Shown: piece after piece, positions 18,274 to 26,744 of the stretch
Layout: each line of letters opens with the position of its first letter
How positions within the stretch are numbered: position 1 is the stretch's first letter
NCBI GenBank assembly: GCA_020633295.1
Contig: JACKDW010000022.1
Coordinates: 1-64,000, forward strand
Reading direction: 5' to 3'
Source: Myxococcales bacterium
GTDB lineage: Bacteria > Myxococcota_A > Polyangia > Nannocystales > Nannocystaceae
Length of the DNA: 64,000 nucleotides
Position numbers and translations under genes: made by a program
The notes under the pieces: model-generated
What the model was told of the DNA's origin: nothing
The model's input: the letters and a program-made list of their open reading frames with translations, nothing else
Databases searched by the model: none

Positions 18274-19652
18274 GGGCAGGCCGGCGCGGCGTCGAGGGTA
18301 CCGCGCCCGTCGCGGTCGCGCGCGTCGTCTGTCCGCAGCGCGCCGCGGTAGACCGCGAGGTAGCGGGCGACCTGCGCATGCTCACGGAACGGGCCGAGGC
18401 TCGCGCGCAGGAGCAGCTCGGAGATCGCGCGCAGCTCCGCGTCGCTGCCAAGCAGCTCGAGCACGCGCGCGGCCATGGCCGCGACGTCGCCTACGTCGAC
18501 GAGCAGCCGCGAGAGCGGGCCAGGCTCGACGCGCTCGTCCGCGCGCGGCTCGTCGGCTCGCTCGAGCCGCTGCACCACCTCCTCGAGGCCGCCGCAGCGC
18601 GTGCCGAGCACAGGGAGGCCGCAGGCCATGGCCTCGAGCGCGGCGAGCGAGAAGCTCTCGCTCGCCGAGGTCACGAGCGCGAGGTCGCACGCCGCGAGGT
18701 GACGCGCGAGCGGCCCGGGCTGCAGCGCGCCGGTCATGTGCACGTGCTCGCGCACGCCCAGCGCGGCGGCGAGGCGCGTGACCGCGGCGGCCTCGGGCCC
18801 GTCGCCCATGAGCACGAGGCGCGCGGGCACCCCGGCCGCGCGGACGCGGGCGAGCAGCTCGACCGCGTCGCCGGAGCGCTTGACCGGGCGGAGGTTGGAG
18901 ACGTGCGCGAGCAGCAGCTCGTCGTCGTCGCGGGTCAGCCGGGCTCGGAGCGCGCGCGCGGGGCGGGGGTGAAACAGCCGCGACTCGACCGCGTTGGGGA
19001 TGACGATCGGCTCCTCGGGCAGGTCGAAGGCCGCGCGCGCGCGGACGGCGAGCCAGCGCGAGACGGTGGTGATCGCGTCGCAGCGTCGCAGCTGCTCGGC
19101 GAGGACGCGACGCGACGTGAGCGCGTCACCCGAGGCGAGCGGCGCGTGGCCCTCGAGCGCGCGCTCATCTGGAGATGTCCAGGAGGTCACGTCGGTGCCG
19201 TGCAGCGAGGCGCAGACGCGGACGCCCAGGCCGGCCCGGCCCAGGCGATCGCGAGCCGCGAGCGCGACGCCGAGCAGCCCGGACGCGTAGTGCACGTTGA
19301 GGACGCGGAGCTGGTGGCGTCGCAGCTGCTCGGCGAGGCGCGCGGCCGCGGCCGCGTCGACGCGTTCGGGCGGCTGCGGCGTGTCCTGCAGGCCGATGCG
19401 GTGCGTCGTCACCCAGTCGAGCTGGGAGTCGTTCCAGTGCGGGTCGTCGCTGCTGAACAGGTGGACGTGGTGACCGCGGTCGGCGAGCCCGCGCGCGACC
19501 GCGCGCGCGACCCGACCGCTGCCGCCGACGCCGCCCATCGCGAGCAGGCCGATCGCGAGCGGCTCTGCGTCCGTGGGCAGCGGGCGCGCGCCGCTCGAGC
19601 GCAGGCTCTGCTGCAGGCGGGCGCGGTAGCTGCGGGTCAGCTCGAGCCGCAA
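18270..19652 (-). CDS. bshA: Glycosyltransferase family 4, BshA-like (bacillithiol step 1)
   Basis: GT-B glycosyltransferase with BshA hallmarks: GGVGGSGRVARAVARGL near the start, LNVHYASGL, LHGTDVTSW, the diagnostic SNLRPVKR, LVLMGDGPEA, and the sugar-nucleotide site ESFSLAALEAMACGLPVLGT. BshA joins UDP-GlcNAc to L-malate to give GlcNAc-malate. The frame gives only a TTG at 19652 and coding-like residues continue upstream (RELTPLPDGRGAEALRALRR), so the real start may be ATG 19732 with one base missing in the intervening C-run. It follows bshC and overlaps the MFS gene. The neighbouring bshB and bshC make the assignment strong. Confidence 0.85.
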   Translation of the reverse strand: MRLELTRSYRARLQQSLRSSGARPLPTDAEPLAIGLLAMGGVGGSGRVARAVARGLADRGHHVHLFSSDDPHWNDSQLDWVTTHRIGLQDTPQPPERVDAAAAARLAEQLRRHQLRVLNVHYASGLLGVALAARDRLGRAGLGVRVCASLHGTDVTSWTSPDERALEGHAPLASGDALTSRRVLAEQLRRCDAITTVSRWLAVRARAAFDLPEEPIVIPNAVESRLFHPRPARALRARLTRDDDELLLAHVSNLRPVKRSGDAVELLARVRAAGVPARLVLMGDGPEAAAVTRLAAALGVREHVHMTGALQPGPLARHLAACDLALVTSASESFSLAALEAMACGLPVLGTRCGGLEEVVQRLERADEPRADERVEPGPLSRLLVDVGDVAAMAARVLELLGSDAELRAISELLLRASLGPFREHAQVARYLAVYRGALRTDDARDRDGRGTLDAAPACP

Positions 19653-21473
19653 CCGCCGGAGCGCGCGCAGGGCCTCGGCGCCGCGGCCGTCGGGCAGCGG
19701 CGTGAGCTCACGGGGTGCGGGGGGCGCGGCATGGGGGGCGGGGCGGGGTCACTCTGGCCGCGGGTGAAGATGTCTCGAGGACCACGAGCTGACGCGCGGG
19801 ATCGGTCGAGGGCGGCGCGCAGACGCCGAGGGAGCTCGCGGGCCGCGTCGGGCCCGAGCCAGGCGAGGAGCTGCGCGACGGTCATCGTGCGCTCCTGCTG
19901 CGATCCTGGCGGAGGGAGGACGGCGCGGAGGCGCCGGAGCGTGGAACGTTGGCTCGTCCGGCCATGTTTCGTGAGCGCGCGCTCGAGCGCGCGATAGAAG
20001 CCCGCGACGGTCCGCAGCGCGCGGCGCCGGGCGTGACGCCGCGGGTCGTCCGCGCGCGCGCGAGCTCGTCGCGCAGCGCGCTCAGCGGCCCGTCGAGCTT
20101 CGGGCGCCGCGCTCGATCACGCGCGAGCGCCTCGACGCACGCCGCCGCGCCGCGCAGGTCACGGCGATCGAGCCGCGCGTGCAGCTTCGCGAACGCGCGC
20201 GCGCTGCTGCTCGGCGCGCGTCAGCGCGGCGCGCTCGACCGGCGTGAGGCCGGCGCGCGCGACGAGTCGCTCGCGCGCCGGCGCGTCGACCCGCGACGCA
20301 GCGCGCTCGAGCGCGGTGAAGTCTCGATCGTCGAGGAGCGTCAGGCGTGGGCGCAGGAGCGGCTGCGGGCGGGGACGCCAGCCCAGCGGTACAGCGGCCC
20401 GAGCTGGGCGTGGTAGCGCAGCTCGCCGGGCCCGAGCACGCAGGCGATCGTCGGCAGCGCGAGGTCCTGCGCGACCGGTCGCAGCAGCGCGTCGGGCGTG
20501 AAGCGCTCGGGCGCCTCGTCCAGCAGCCTGCGCGCGTCCTCGTTTCGAAGATGACCATGGGGCCAGGAGAAGCCGCTCGCGTCGCGGAGCAGCGGCACCC
20601 GGCGCCCGTCTTCGGCGGTGAAGAACACGCCGAGGCGCCCGCGCGGTCGCGGCCCGATCGCCGGGTGAGCCCGCGGGCGCGCATCGCCGCGCGCCCGCGC
20701 GCCGCGGCCTCGGCGGAGCCCAGCGCGTCGAACAGCGCGCGCGCGAGGAGCGGGCGGGTGAGCGCGGCGAAGCGGCGATCGGCGGGGTCGAGCAGGATGA
20801 GCCCCAGCGGGTCCATCAGCGCGCCGAACCAGCGCGCGAACGCGTCGGCGAGCGAGACCTCGGGGCGGTAGCAGCGTCGCAGCGCGTTCACGGTGACGCG
20901 CGCGTGGGGCAGCGACGCGAGCGCGCGCGCGACCTCGTCGTGGAGCGCGTCGATCGCCGCGCCCGGTCGAAGATGGCCGACAGGACACCCAGTGTCGGGG
21001 ACCGCGAGCGCGACGCGCCGCGGCGTCGCGTCGCCGGTCAGCAGGGCGGCGCGCGCGACCTCGGCGAGGTCGTGGTCGAAGCTCGCCATCCAGAACACCG
21101 CGACCGCCGGGACGCCCGCGCGCGTGAGCGCGCGCGCGTGGGAGACCGCCGCGAGCGCCTTGTACAGCGTGTAGAGCGGCCCGCCGAGCACCCCGATCTG
21201 CTGGCCCGTGGCGACGACGACGACGTCGGGGCGCGCGAGCAGGCGGATCGGCGCGCGCGCCTCGGGACCTGCACCTCGAGCCAGGGCCTGCTCGAGCAGC
21301 AGCGCGACCAGCTCCGCGCGCGGGTGGTCGACGGCGGCGAGCTCGGCCCGCCGGGTCGCGTCGTCGCGCAGCTCGAACAGCGAGCGCGCGGGCTCGTCGC
21401 CCGCGAGCAGCGAGCTCGTCAGCGGCGCGGCGGCCTCGGGCATAGCGATCGGCGGGCGCGCGCGCAGGCTCAT
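19637..21473 (-). CDS. bshC: Bacillithiol synthase BshC, apparently frameshifted (four sites)
   Basis: ATG 21473 overlaps the bshB stop (ATGA). The N-terminal part has the BshC signature VVATGQQIGVLGGPLYTLYK, then FWMASFDHDLAEV. The rest is recognisable only by changing frame near 20670, 20372, 20200 and 20020. In order it reads HPAIGPRPRGRLGVFFTAED, RPVAQDLALPTIACVLGPGE, PRLTLLDDRDFTALERA, a coiled-coil part, and the family's C-terminal LPPPGSQQERTMTVAQLLAW. Every shift is repaired by adding one base in a G/C run, so assembly deletions are likelier than decay. BshC adds Cys to GlcN-malate. The exact 3' end is uncertain (19637 or about 19750). Confidence 0.8.
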
Positions 21474-22993
21474 GAGCGCTGCTCCCCGCGCGTGCAGTCG
21501 CGTTCGCCGGGCGCGAGCGCGAGGAAGGGGTCTGGCGCGCCGGCGCGGGCCTGCAGCAGGTCGAGGTGCTCGCGCGCGGCCTCGGGCGCGCCGGCGTCGA
21601 GCGCCGCGAGCAGCCGCGCGGTCGAGTAGCGCTGGCTCTCGTGGGCCGCGATCGCGGCCCGCTTGCGCGCGCGGGCGTCCGCGGTGAGCTCGATCGCCAG
21701 CGCGCCGGAGACGTGCGAGGGCGCGAGCACGCGGTGCACCCCGGCAGCCCACGGCGCGCGCGCGGAGCTCGTCTCGGGGTCGCCGGCGAGGTGAAACGCG
21801 AGCGCCACGCCCACGCCGCACGCGAGGTGGTGGCCGTGCAGCGAGTAGTTCGGATCTCGATCGGGCGCCGTCGACAACAGCGCGCGCGGGCGATGCTCCC
21901 GGATCACCTCGATCAGCGCGCGCAGCAGCGCGTCGAGCTGCCAGCGGCGCAGGGTGTCGGCGCAGGTCACTGGCGCGGCCTTGTGCGCGTCGCGGTACTT
22001 GCCGAAGTCCGCGAAGCGCAGCGCGCTCGCGCCGGTGATCCCGAGGTGGCGCAGCGCCGCTGTCCACTCGCGCGCGCGGATCGTCGCGATCTCGGGGGTC
22101 GAGCGGACGGCGTCGGCCGCGCGTCCGCCCTCGCCGCCCGTGAGCGTGACGAGCTCGACCCTCAGCCCGAGCGCGACCAGCCGCGCGAGCGTCCCGCCGG
22201 CGTAGATCGACTCGTCGTCGGGGTGGGGCAGGACCGCGAGCACATCGCAGGCCGGCGTCGCGGCGGGGAGCGGCGGCGCGCAGGAGGGCAGCGCGAGCGC
22301 GTGGGGATCGAGCTCGCTACCGGGCTCGAGCCCCGCGCGCGCCGACGCGAGCATGCGCGCGCGGGCGGCCGCGAACGCGGCGGACGAAGTCACATTAATC
22401 GCCGGGCAGCCGCGCGTCGGCGGCCGCTCGAACACGGCGCGCACGCGGGCCCGATCGACGCACGCGGCGCGGTCGAGCGCGCGCAGCTCGACGGGCAGCG
22501 GCGTCGCGTCCCCCGGGGCGCGCGCGAGCGCAGCGTCTCGCCCGGGCAATGTGAACATGTCCTCGAGGTCAGCTTCTAGCAGGGCCGCGACCGCGTCCGC
22601 GCCGACCACCGCGAGCGCGCCGCCCGGCGTCAACGCGGTCCGCAGCGCGAGGACATCCGGGCGCCCGGGCGCTCGCCACAGGATCAGCTCGTGCGAGCCT
22701 GGGCCCACACCCGCGCGCGCCAGCGACTCGCCCGGAGCGAGCGCGGCGTCGCGGTGAAACGGCCGCCAGCGTCTCGAGCCGGGCGCCGCCTCGTCGGCGC
22801 CGATCCGCAAGCGCGTGACCGCAGCGCCGGCGTCGAGGTAGCGGTCGACCGGCGTCGCGTCGCCGGGCGCGGGCCCGACCAGCTCGAGCACGCGGAGGTG
22901 CGAGCGGGGGGGGACGCGACGCGCGAGCGCCCGCGCGAGCGTCTGCTCGTCGCGCGGCGCGGGTGAGGGAGCCGGTGCGTTCACGGTCGACAA
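21470..22993 (-). CDS. bshB: PIG-L family deacetylase (BshB-like) with N-terminal extension
   Basis: The C-terminal half is a PIG-L/LmbE deacetylase: zinc motif LPHPDDESIYAGG, then VTLTGGEGG and HGHHLACG. In this operon it should remove acetate from GlcNAc-malate. About 190 residues precede it (LRVLELVGPAPGDATPVDRY, GGALAVVGADAVAALL) and resemble a degenerate Rossmann/methyltransferase fold not present in classic BshB. The only start codons are TTG 22993 and GTG 22984, and neither has a good ribosome site, so the start is uncertain. It overlaps bshC by 4 bp and is divergent from the PLP gene. Confidence 0.82.
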   Translation of the reverse strand: MSTVNAPAPSPAPRDEQTLARALARRVPPRSHLRVLELVGPAPGDATPVDRYLDAGAAVTRLRIGADEAAPGSRRWRPFHRDAALAPGESLARAGVGPGSHELILWRAPGRPDVLALRTALTPGGALAVVGADAVAALLEADLEDMFTLPGRDAALARAPGDATPLPVELRALDRAACVDRARVRAVFERPPTRGCPAINVTSSAAFAAARARMLASARAGLEPGSELDPHALALPSCAPPLPAATPACDVLAVLPHPDDESIYAGGTLARLVALGLRVELVTLTGGEGGRAADAVRSTPEIATIRAREWTAALRHLGITGASALRFADFGKYRDAHKAAPVTCADTLRRWQLDALLRALIEVIREHRPRALLSTAPDRDPNYSLHGHHLACGVGVALAFHLAGDPETSSARAPWAAGVHRVLAPSHVSGALAIELTADARARKRAAIAAHESQRYSTARLLAALDAGAPEAAREHLDLLQARAGAPDPFLALAPGERDCTRGEQRS

Positions 22994-23217
22994 GGGCGCG
23001 CGCGCGCGGACGAGCGCGCCGACTGGGAACAGGATAGGCAGCGCTGGAGAACGTGGGGTGAACGGGACGTAAAGCCTTCAGACCCGGCGCAGGCGGCCCG
23101 TGATTCACGACGTCGGGCGATCGTGCGCCGCGCGTGGTGAGCTGCGCACCGACCGCGAGCGCGGGGCGCGGCGACCGACGCCGGCGCGCGAATCTGCTAT
23201 GCGGGGACGGAGCCAGC

Positions 23218-24603
23218 ATGTCGATCGCCGACTACCAGGACCCCGCGCGCTGCCCTCCCCAGCGTCCCGCGCTCGCCGAGATGGCCGGCCCGACGCGCGC
23301 GCTGCACGAGGCCGTCGATGACGCCATCCGCCGCCACGGCGTGCCCTATCTGCACCCGCGCGAGCGCACGGTGCAGCTCGACCTGCTCGGCTCCGACGCG
23401 ATGATCGCCTGGCAGGAGGGCAAGGTCGAGTTCGCGTTCATGCAGACCGGCTGCTGGTCCGAGCTCCCGCAGGTCTACGCGCGCTACGGGACCGAGACGA
23501 CCGGCGCGCTGCTGCGCTGGGTTCGCGAGACCGAGCGCGCCCCGGGGGCGATCCTCGCCGACTGCGGGATGCAGGCCACCGCGCTCCTGTTCGACGCGCT
23601 GATCAGGCCGCGCGCGCACGTGGTGCTGATGCGTCAGATCTACAACAAGTCGCGCAAGTACGCCGAGTGGCTGTGCGCGCGCGTCGGCGGCGAGCTCAGC
23701 GTCGTCGACGACGGCGACCTCGACGCGCTGCGGGGCGCGATCCGGCCCGAGACCACGCTCGTGTTCGCCGAGACCTTCACGAACCCGCTGACGCGCGCGC
23801 TGGATCCGGTAGCGCTCGGCGCCGTCGCCCAGGCGGCGCGCGCGGCCGGCAGCGCCGGGCTGCGGCTCGCGATCGACACGACGATCGCGACCCCCTGGAG
23901 CCTGCGCGCGCCGCTCTTGACGATCCCCGGCGTCGACGTCGTGCTGGCGAGCGGGACCAAGGCGCTCGCCGGGCAGGACCGCGACCTCTGGGGCTACGTC
24001 GCCTCGACGGACCTCGACCTGCTGAACCAGCTGATGGATCTTCAGGCCATGCGCGGCGGGATCCTCGATTGGCGGCGCGCCGAGGTCATCACGCGCGACC
24101 TGCCGGAGGCCGAGCGCAGCTTCCGTCGCCGCTGCTTCAACGCCCGCGAGGTCGCGGCCTTCCTCGCCCGGCACCCGCGGGTCGAGCGGGTGTTTCACCC
24201 GAGCCTGCCCGACCACCCCGACCGCGCGATCATCGAGCGACACTACGTCCGCCACGGCTCGCTGCTCTCGCTGCGCCTGCGGGGCGCGGACGAGCGCGCG
24301 AGCCGGCGCTTCGCCGACGCGCTCGCGACCTGCATCGTGCCCCGCTACGCGCTCTCCTTCGACGGCCTCGTGACCAAGGTCAACCATCACCCGACGGTCT
24401 CGGAGTACTTCACGCCGCCGGCCGCGTTGCGCCGCGCGGGCCTCGATCGCCTCATCCGCCTCGGCGTCGGCGTCGAGGACGGCTCGGACCTCATCGCCTG
24501 CCTCAACTGGGCGCTGTGGCACGGTCAGGAGCTCTCCGACGACGACCTGCGCGCGTGGCAGGCGGCGCGCCGCGAGCAGCTCGGGCTCGCGCCGCGGGCG
24601 TGA
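23218..24603 (+). CDS. Cys/Met-metabolism PLP-dependent enzyme (trans-sulfuration family)
   Basis: A 461-residue protein from ATG 23218, with GGAG 6 nt upstream. Fold type I, cystathionine gamma-synthase/lyase family: substrate loop RQIYNKSRKYAEW, the Asp that pairs with the PLP ring in LAIDTTIATPWSLR, and the Schiff-base Lys in VVLASGTKALAGQDRDLWGY. The late FDGLVTKVNHHPTVSEY is divergent, so the reaction (lyase, synthase or sulfhydrylase) is not clear. It sits divergent from bacillithiol genes that need cysteine, so a role in cysteine or thiol supply is reasonable inference. TATGCG at 23198 may be its -10. Confidence 0.87.
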   Translation: MSIADYQDPARCPPQRPALAEMAGPTRALHEAVDDAIRRHGVPYLHPRERTVQLDLLGSDAMIAWQEGKVEFAFMQTGCWSELPQVYARYGTETTGALLRWVRETERAPGAILADCGMQATALLFDALIRPRAHVVLMRQIYNKSRKYAEWLCARVGGELSVVDDGDLDALRGAIRPETTLVFAETFTNPLTRALDPVALGAVAQAARAAGSAGLRLAIDTTIATPWSLRAPLLTIPGVDVVLASGTKALAGQDRDLWGYVASTDLDLLNQLMDLQAMRGGILDWRRAEVITRDLPEAERSFRRRCFNAREVAAFLARHPRVERVFHPSLPDHPDRAIIERHYVRHGSLLSLRLRGADERASRRFADALATCIVPRYALSFDGLVTKVNHHPTVSEYFTPPAALRRAGLDRLIRLGVGVEDGSDLIACLNWALWHGQELSDDDLRAWQAARREQLGLAPRA

Positions 24604-24605
24604 CG

Positions 24606-24611
24606 TACACT
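24606..24611 (+). promoter_or_regulatory. candidate -10 element of the EF-Tu-like gene
   Basis: TACACT, 7 nt before ATG 24619 and just after the stop of the PLP gene; a leaderless message is possible. Confidence 0.25.
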
Positions 24612-24618
24612 CGCGCGC

Positions 24619-25854
24619 ATGGCCCTGCGCCCCTTCGGGGTCCGCCCCGAGCGTGACCCTTACACGCGCGCGCCGCTGCCGAGCGTCTCGGTCGCGCTGA
24701 TCGGCGACGCCGGCGCGGGCAAGACGACGCTGCTCTCGGCGCTGACCCTCGCGCTCGCCAACCGCGGCTGGGGCGTCCTGGTGGAGTTCTACGCGCTCGA
24801 CTGCGCGGCGATCGAGCGTCAGAACGGCGAGTCATCAAGCCTGTCCCATGTGACGGGTCGAACGAGCCGCCGCCGCCACCTCTGGATCGACTGCCCCGGG
24901 CGCGTCCGCTACACCCGCAACGCGTACAACGGGATCGCGCAGGCCGACATCGGCGTGCTCGTCGTCGCGGCCGATCAGGGGCTCACGCCCCACGCGCGCG
25001 AGCTCGTGCGGATCGCCGCCCACGTCGGCGTTCGCGACTGGGTCGTCTTCCTCAGCAAGATCGACGCGCCTGACGTCGGCGCCGAGCTGCTCGAGCTCTC
25101 CGAGCTCGAGATCCGGGAATTCATGAACTCGCTCGAGCTCGCCGGCGATGACGTGGTCGTGCTCCGCGGCGCGCCGCGGCGCACCCTCGAGCTCGCGGGC
25201 GTGCGGCGCGTCATCCCGCTCGACCGCCCGAACGAGGCCGCGCCGCTGTGGGCGCTGCTCGACGTCATCGACGCGTTCGCGCTGCCGCGGCGAGACGATC
25301 GCGGCGCGTTCTGGATGCCGATCGACGACGTGTTCGCGCGCTACGGGCCGCGCAGCGTGATCGTCACCGGCAAGGTCGCGCGCGGCGGCCTCGCGCTCGG
25401 CGACGAGTTCGACCTGCTCGGCTTCGACCAGTCGGCGCGCGGCGTGGTCCGCAGCCTGCACCAGGCGCGCGCGCCCGTGGAGCGCGTGAGCGCGGGGGAC
25501 CACGCGGGCGTCTGGATCGAGGGGCGCACGCGCTGGAACACGCGCCGCGGGCAGGTCCTGTGCGCGCCCGGCCGCGGCGACATGCGCCAGACGCTGCGCG
25601 TGCGCCTGCGCGCGTTGACGAGCGAGGAGGGCGGGCGCAGCACGCCCTACTACATCGGCTACCGCCCGCAGCTGCACGTACACACCGCCGACGTGACGGC
25701 GACGGTCGTCGAGTCCTCGCGGGTCGACACGCCGCCCGGCGCGAGCCGCCAGCACCGCCTCACGCTGCACGCCCCGATCTTCGCGCTGCCCGGCCAGCGG
25801 ATCGTGCTGCGCGCGAGCGATCAGACCGTCGCGCTCGGCGAGATCATCGACTGA
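24619..25854 (+). CDS. Divergent EF-Tu-like translational GTPase paralogue
   Basis: A 411-residue protein aligned by eye along all three EF-Tu domains: P-loop GDAGAGKTT, IGVLVVAADQGLTPHARELV, PIDDVFARYGPRSVIVTGKV in domain 2, and GYRPQLHVHTADVTATV in domain 3. Key EF-Tu residues differ. The switch-I RGITI motif is gone (QNGESSSLSHVTGRT instead). Switch II reads DCPGR, not DCPGH, so the catalytic His is Arg. The base-recognition motif is SKID, not NKVD. It is not the housekeeping EF-Tu; it may bind but poorly hydrolyse GTP. Its role is unknown. It starts 15 bp after the PLP gene, so co-transcription is likely. Confidence 0.85.
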   Translation: MALRPFGVRPERDPYTRAPLPSVSVALIGDAGAGKTTLLSALTLALANRGWGVLVEFYALDCAAIERQNGESSSLSHVTGRTSRRRHLWIDCPGRVRYTRNAYNGIAQADIGVLVVAADQGLTPHARELVRIAAHVGVRDWVVFLSKIDAPDVGAELLELSELEIREFMNSLELAGDDVVVLRGAPRRTLELAGVRRVIPLDRPNEAAPLWALLDVIDAFALPRRDDRGAFWMPIDDVFARYGPRSVIVTGKVARGGLALGDEFDLLGFDQSARGVVRSLHQARAPVERVSAGDHAGVWIEGRTRWNTRRGQVLCAPGRGDMRQTLRVRLRALTSEEGGRSTPYYIGYRPQLHVHTADVTATVVESSRVDTPPGASRQHRLTLHAPIFALPGQRIVLRASDQTVALGEIID

Positions 25855-25886
25855 CGTGAGGCGCGTGGTCGCGGCGCGCGGGCGAC

Positions 25887-26678
25887 TCAGTCGATGCCCT
25901 TGCGCGCGAAGCTGGTCCGCGTCAGCTCCGACTCGAACACCGGCACCGTGAAGTCGGCGGCCTGGCGCAGGCGCGTGGCGAAGCCGTGCCCGCGGCGCGC
26001 GTCGGGCCGCGCGCCCTTGAGCAGCTCGGTCACGCCCACCGTCTTGCCGCGCGTCTTCACGTACTCGATCGACGGGATCATGTCCGCGTCCCCCGAGATC
26101 ACGACGGCCACGTCGTAGGTGTCGGAGAGCGCGACCATGTCGACCGCGAGCGAGGTGTCGACGCCCTTCTCCTCGACGCTCTTGGCGTGGATGTTCACCT
26201 TCCACACGCCGGTGTCGCGGATGTCGATGAACTGCGTCGACTGCCGGATCGTGCGGAAGAACTTCCGCATGCTCTCGAGCGCCGCGCGCTTGTCGTCGTA
26301 CCAGGTGCGGCGCTCGTTGCGATAGGTGACGAACGCCTCGGCGGTCAGCTCGGGGAGGTCGCTCTTGGGATCGCGCAGGCGGGCCTCGGCGACGTACAGC
26401 CGGCGGCTCTCGGCGTCGCGATCGAACAGGCGAAACAGGTGCCCGCGCGTGCGCTCGCTTTCGAAGTCCCAGCTGTCCATGCTGCCCACCGCGTACCAGT
26501 ACACGCGCTGGAGCTGCAGCGTCGGCAGCTGCTCGCCGAGCAGCTTCTGCTGCCAGACGATCGCGGCCTGTTCGAAGATGTGCCAGAAGAAGCGCTCGTA
26601 GTCGGTGACGCGGACGTCGAGGCTCTTGAGGATCCCGAACAGGTTCGAATAGTCGACGAACAGCGAGAATCGGTGCAT
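25887..26678 (-). CDS. NYN domain (PIN-like) putative RNase
   Basis: A 263-residue protein from ATG 26678 (MHRFSLFVDYSNLFG). NYN/LabA-type PIN fold with acidic residues in FVDYSNLFG, in GVDTSLAVDMVALS (about residue 170), and in VVISGDADMIPSIEYVK. It likely binds a metal ion and cuts RNA. Between the first two motifs is a helical insertion of about 100 residues (WYAVGSMDSWDFESERTRGH). It is divergent from the VWA lipoprotein. A TATACA hexamer 8 nt upstream of the start suggests a leaderless message. Confidence 0.88.
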   Translation of the reverse strand: MHRFSLFVDYSNLFGILKSLDVRVTDYERFFWHIFEQAAIVWQQKLLGEQLPTLQLQRVYWYAVGSMDSWDFESERTRGHLFRLFDRDAESRRLYVAEARLRDPKSDLPELTAEAFVTYRNERRTWYDDKRAALESMRKFFRTIRQSTQFIDIRDTGVWKVNIHAKSVEEKGVDTSLAVDMVALSDTYDVAVVISGDADMIPSIEYVKTRGKTVGVTELLKGARPDARRGHGFATRLRQAADFTVPVFESELTRTSFARKGID

Positions 26679-26686
26679 GCGCGGCC

Positions 26687-26716
26687 TGTATAGCAGGTGC
26701 GCGCGCGCGTTGTTCA
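26687..26716 (-). promoter_or_regulatory. candidate promoter of the NYN gene
   Basis: Minus strand: -35 TGAACA, 18-bp spacer, -10 TATACA (26687-26692), with ATG 8 nt further. Transcription would begin at the start codon. Confidence 0.35.
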
Positions 26717-26744
26717 CGGGCGAAGAACGTGGGAAGCTCCCGCC

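Noticed and set aside
19637..19885. Small gene starting at ATG 19885 with AGGAG 6 nt upstream
   Set aside because: Its first residues (MTVAQLLAWLGPDAARELP) continue the conserved BshC C-terminal motif LPPPGSQQER, so it is the end of bshC in a shifted frame.
20082..22067. N-terminal extension of bshC upstream of 21473
   Set aside because: That stretch is Arg-rich and antisense-like in frame, and overlaps the real bshB coding frame; the ATGA overlap at 21470-21473 marks the true start.
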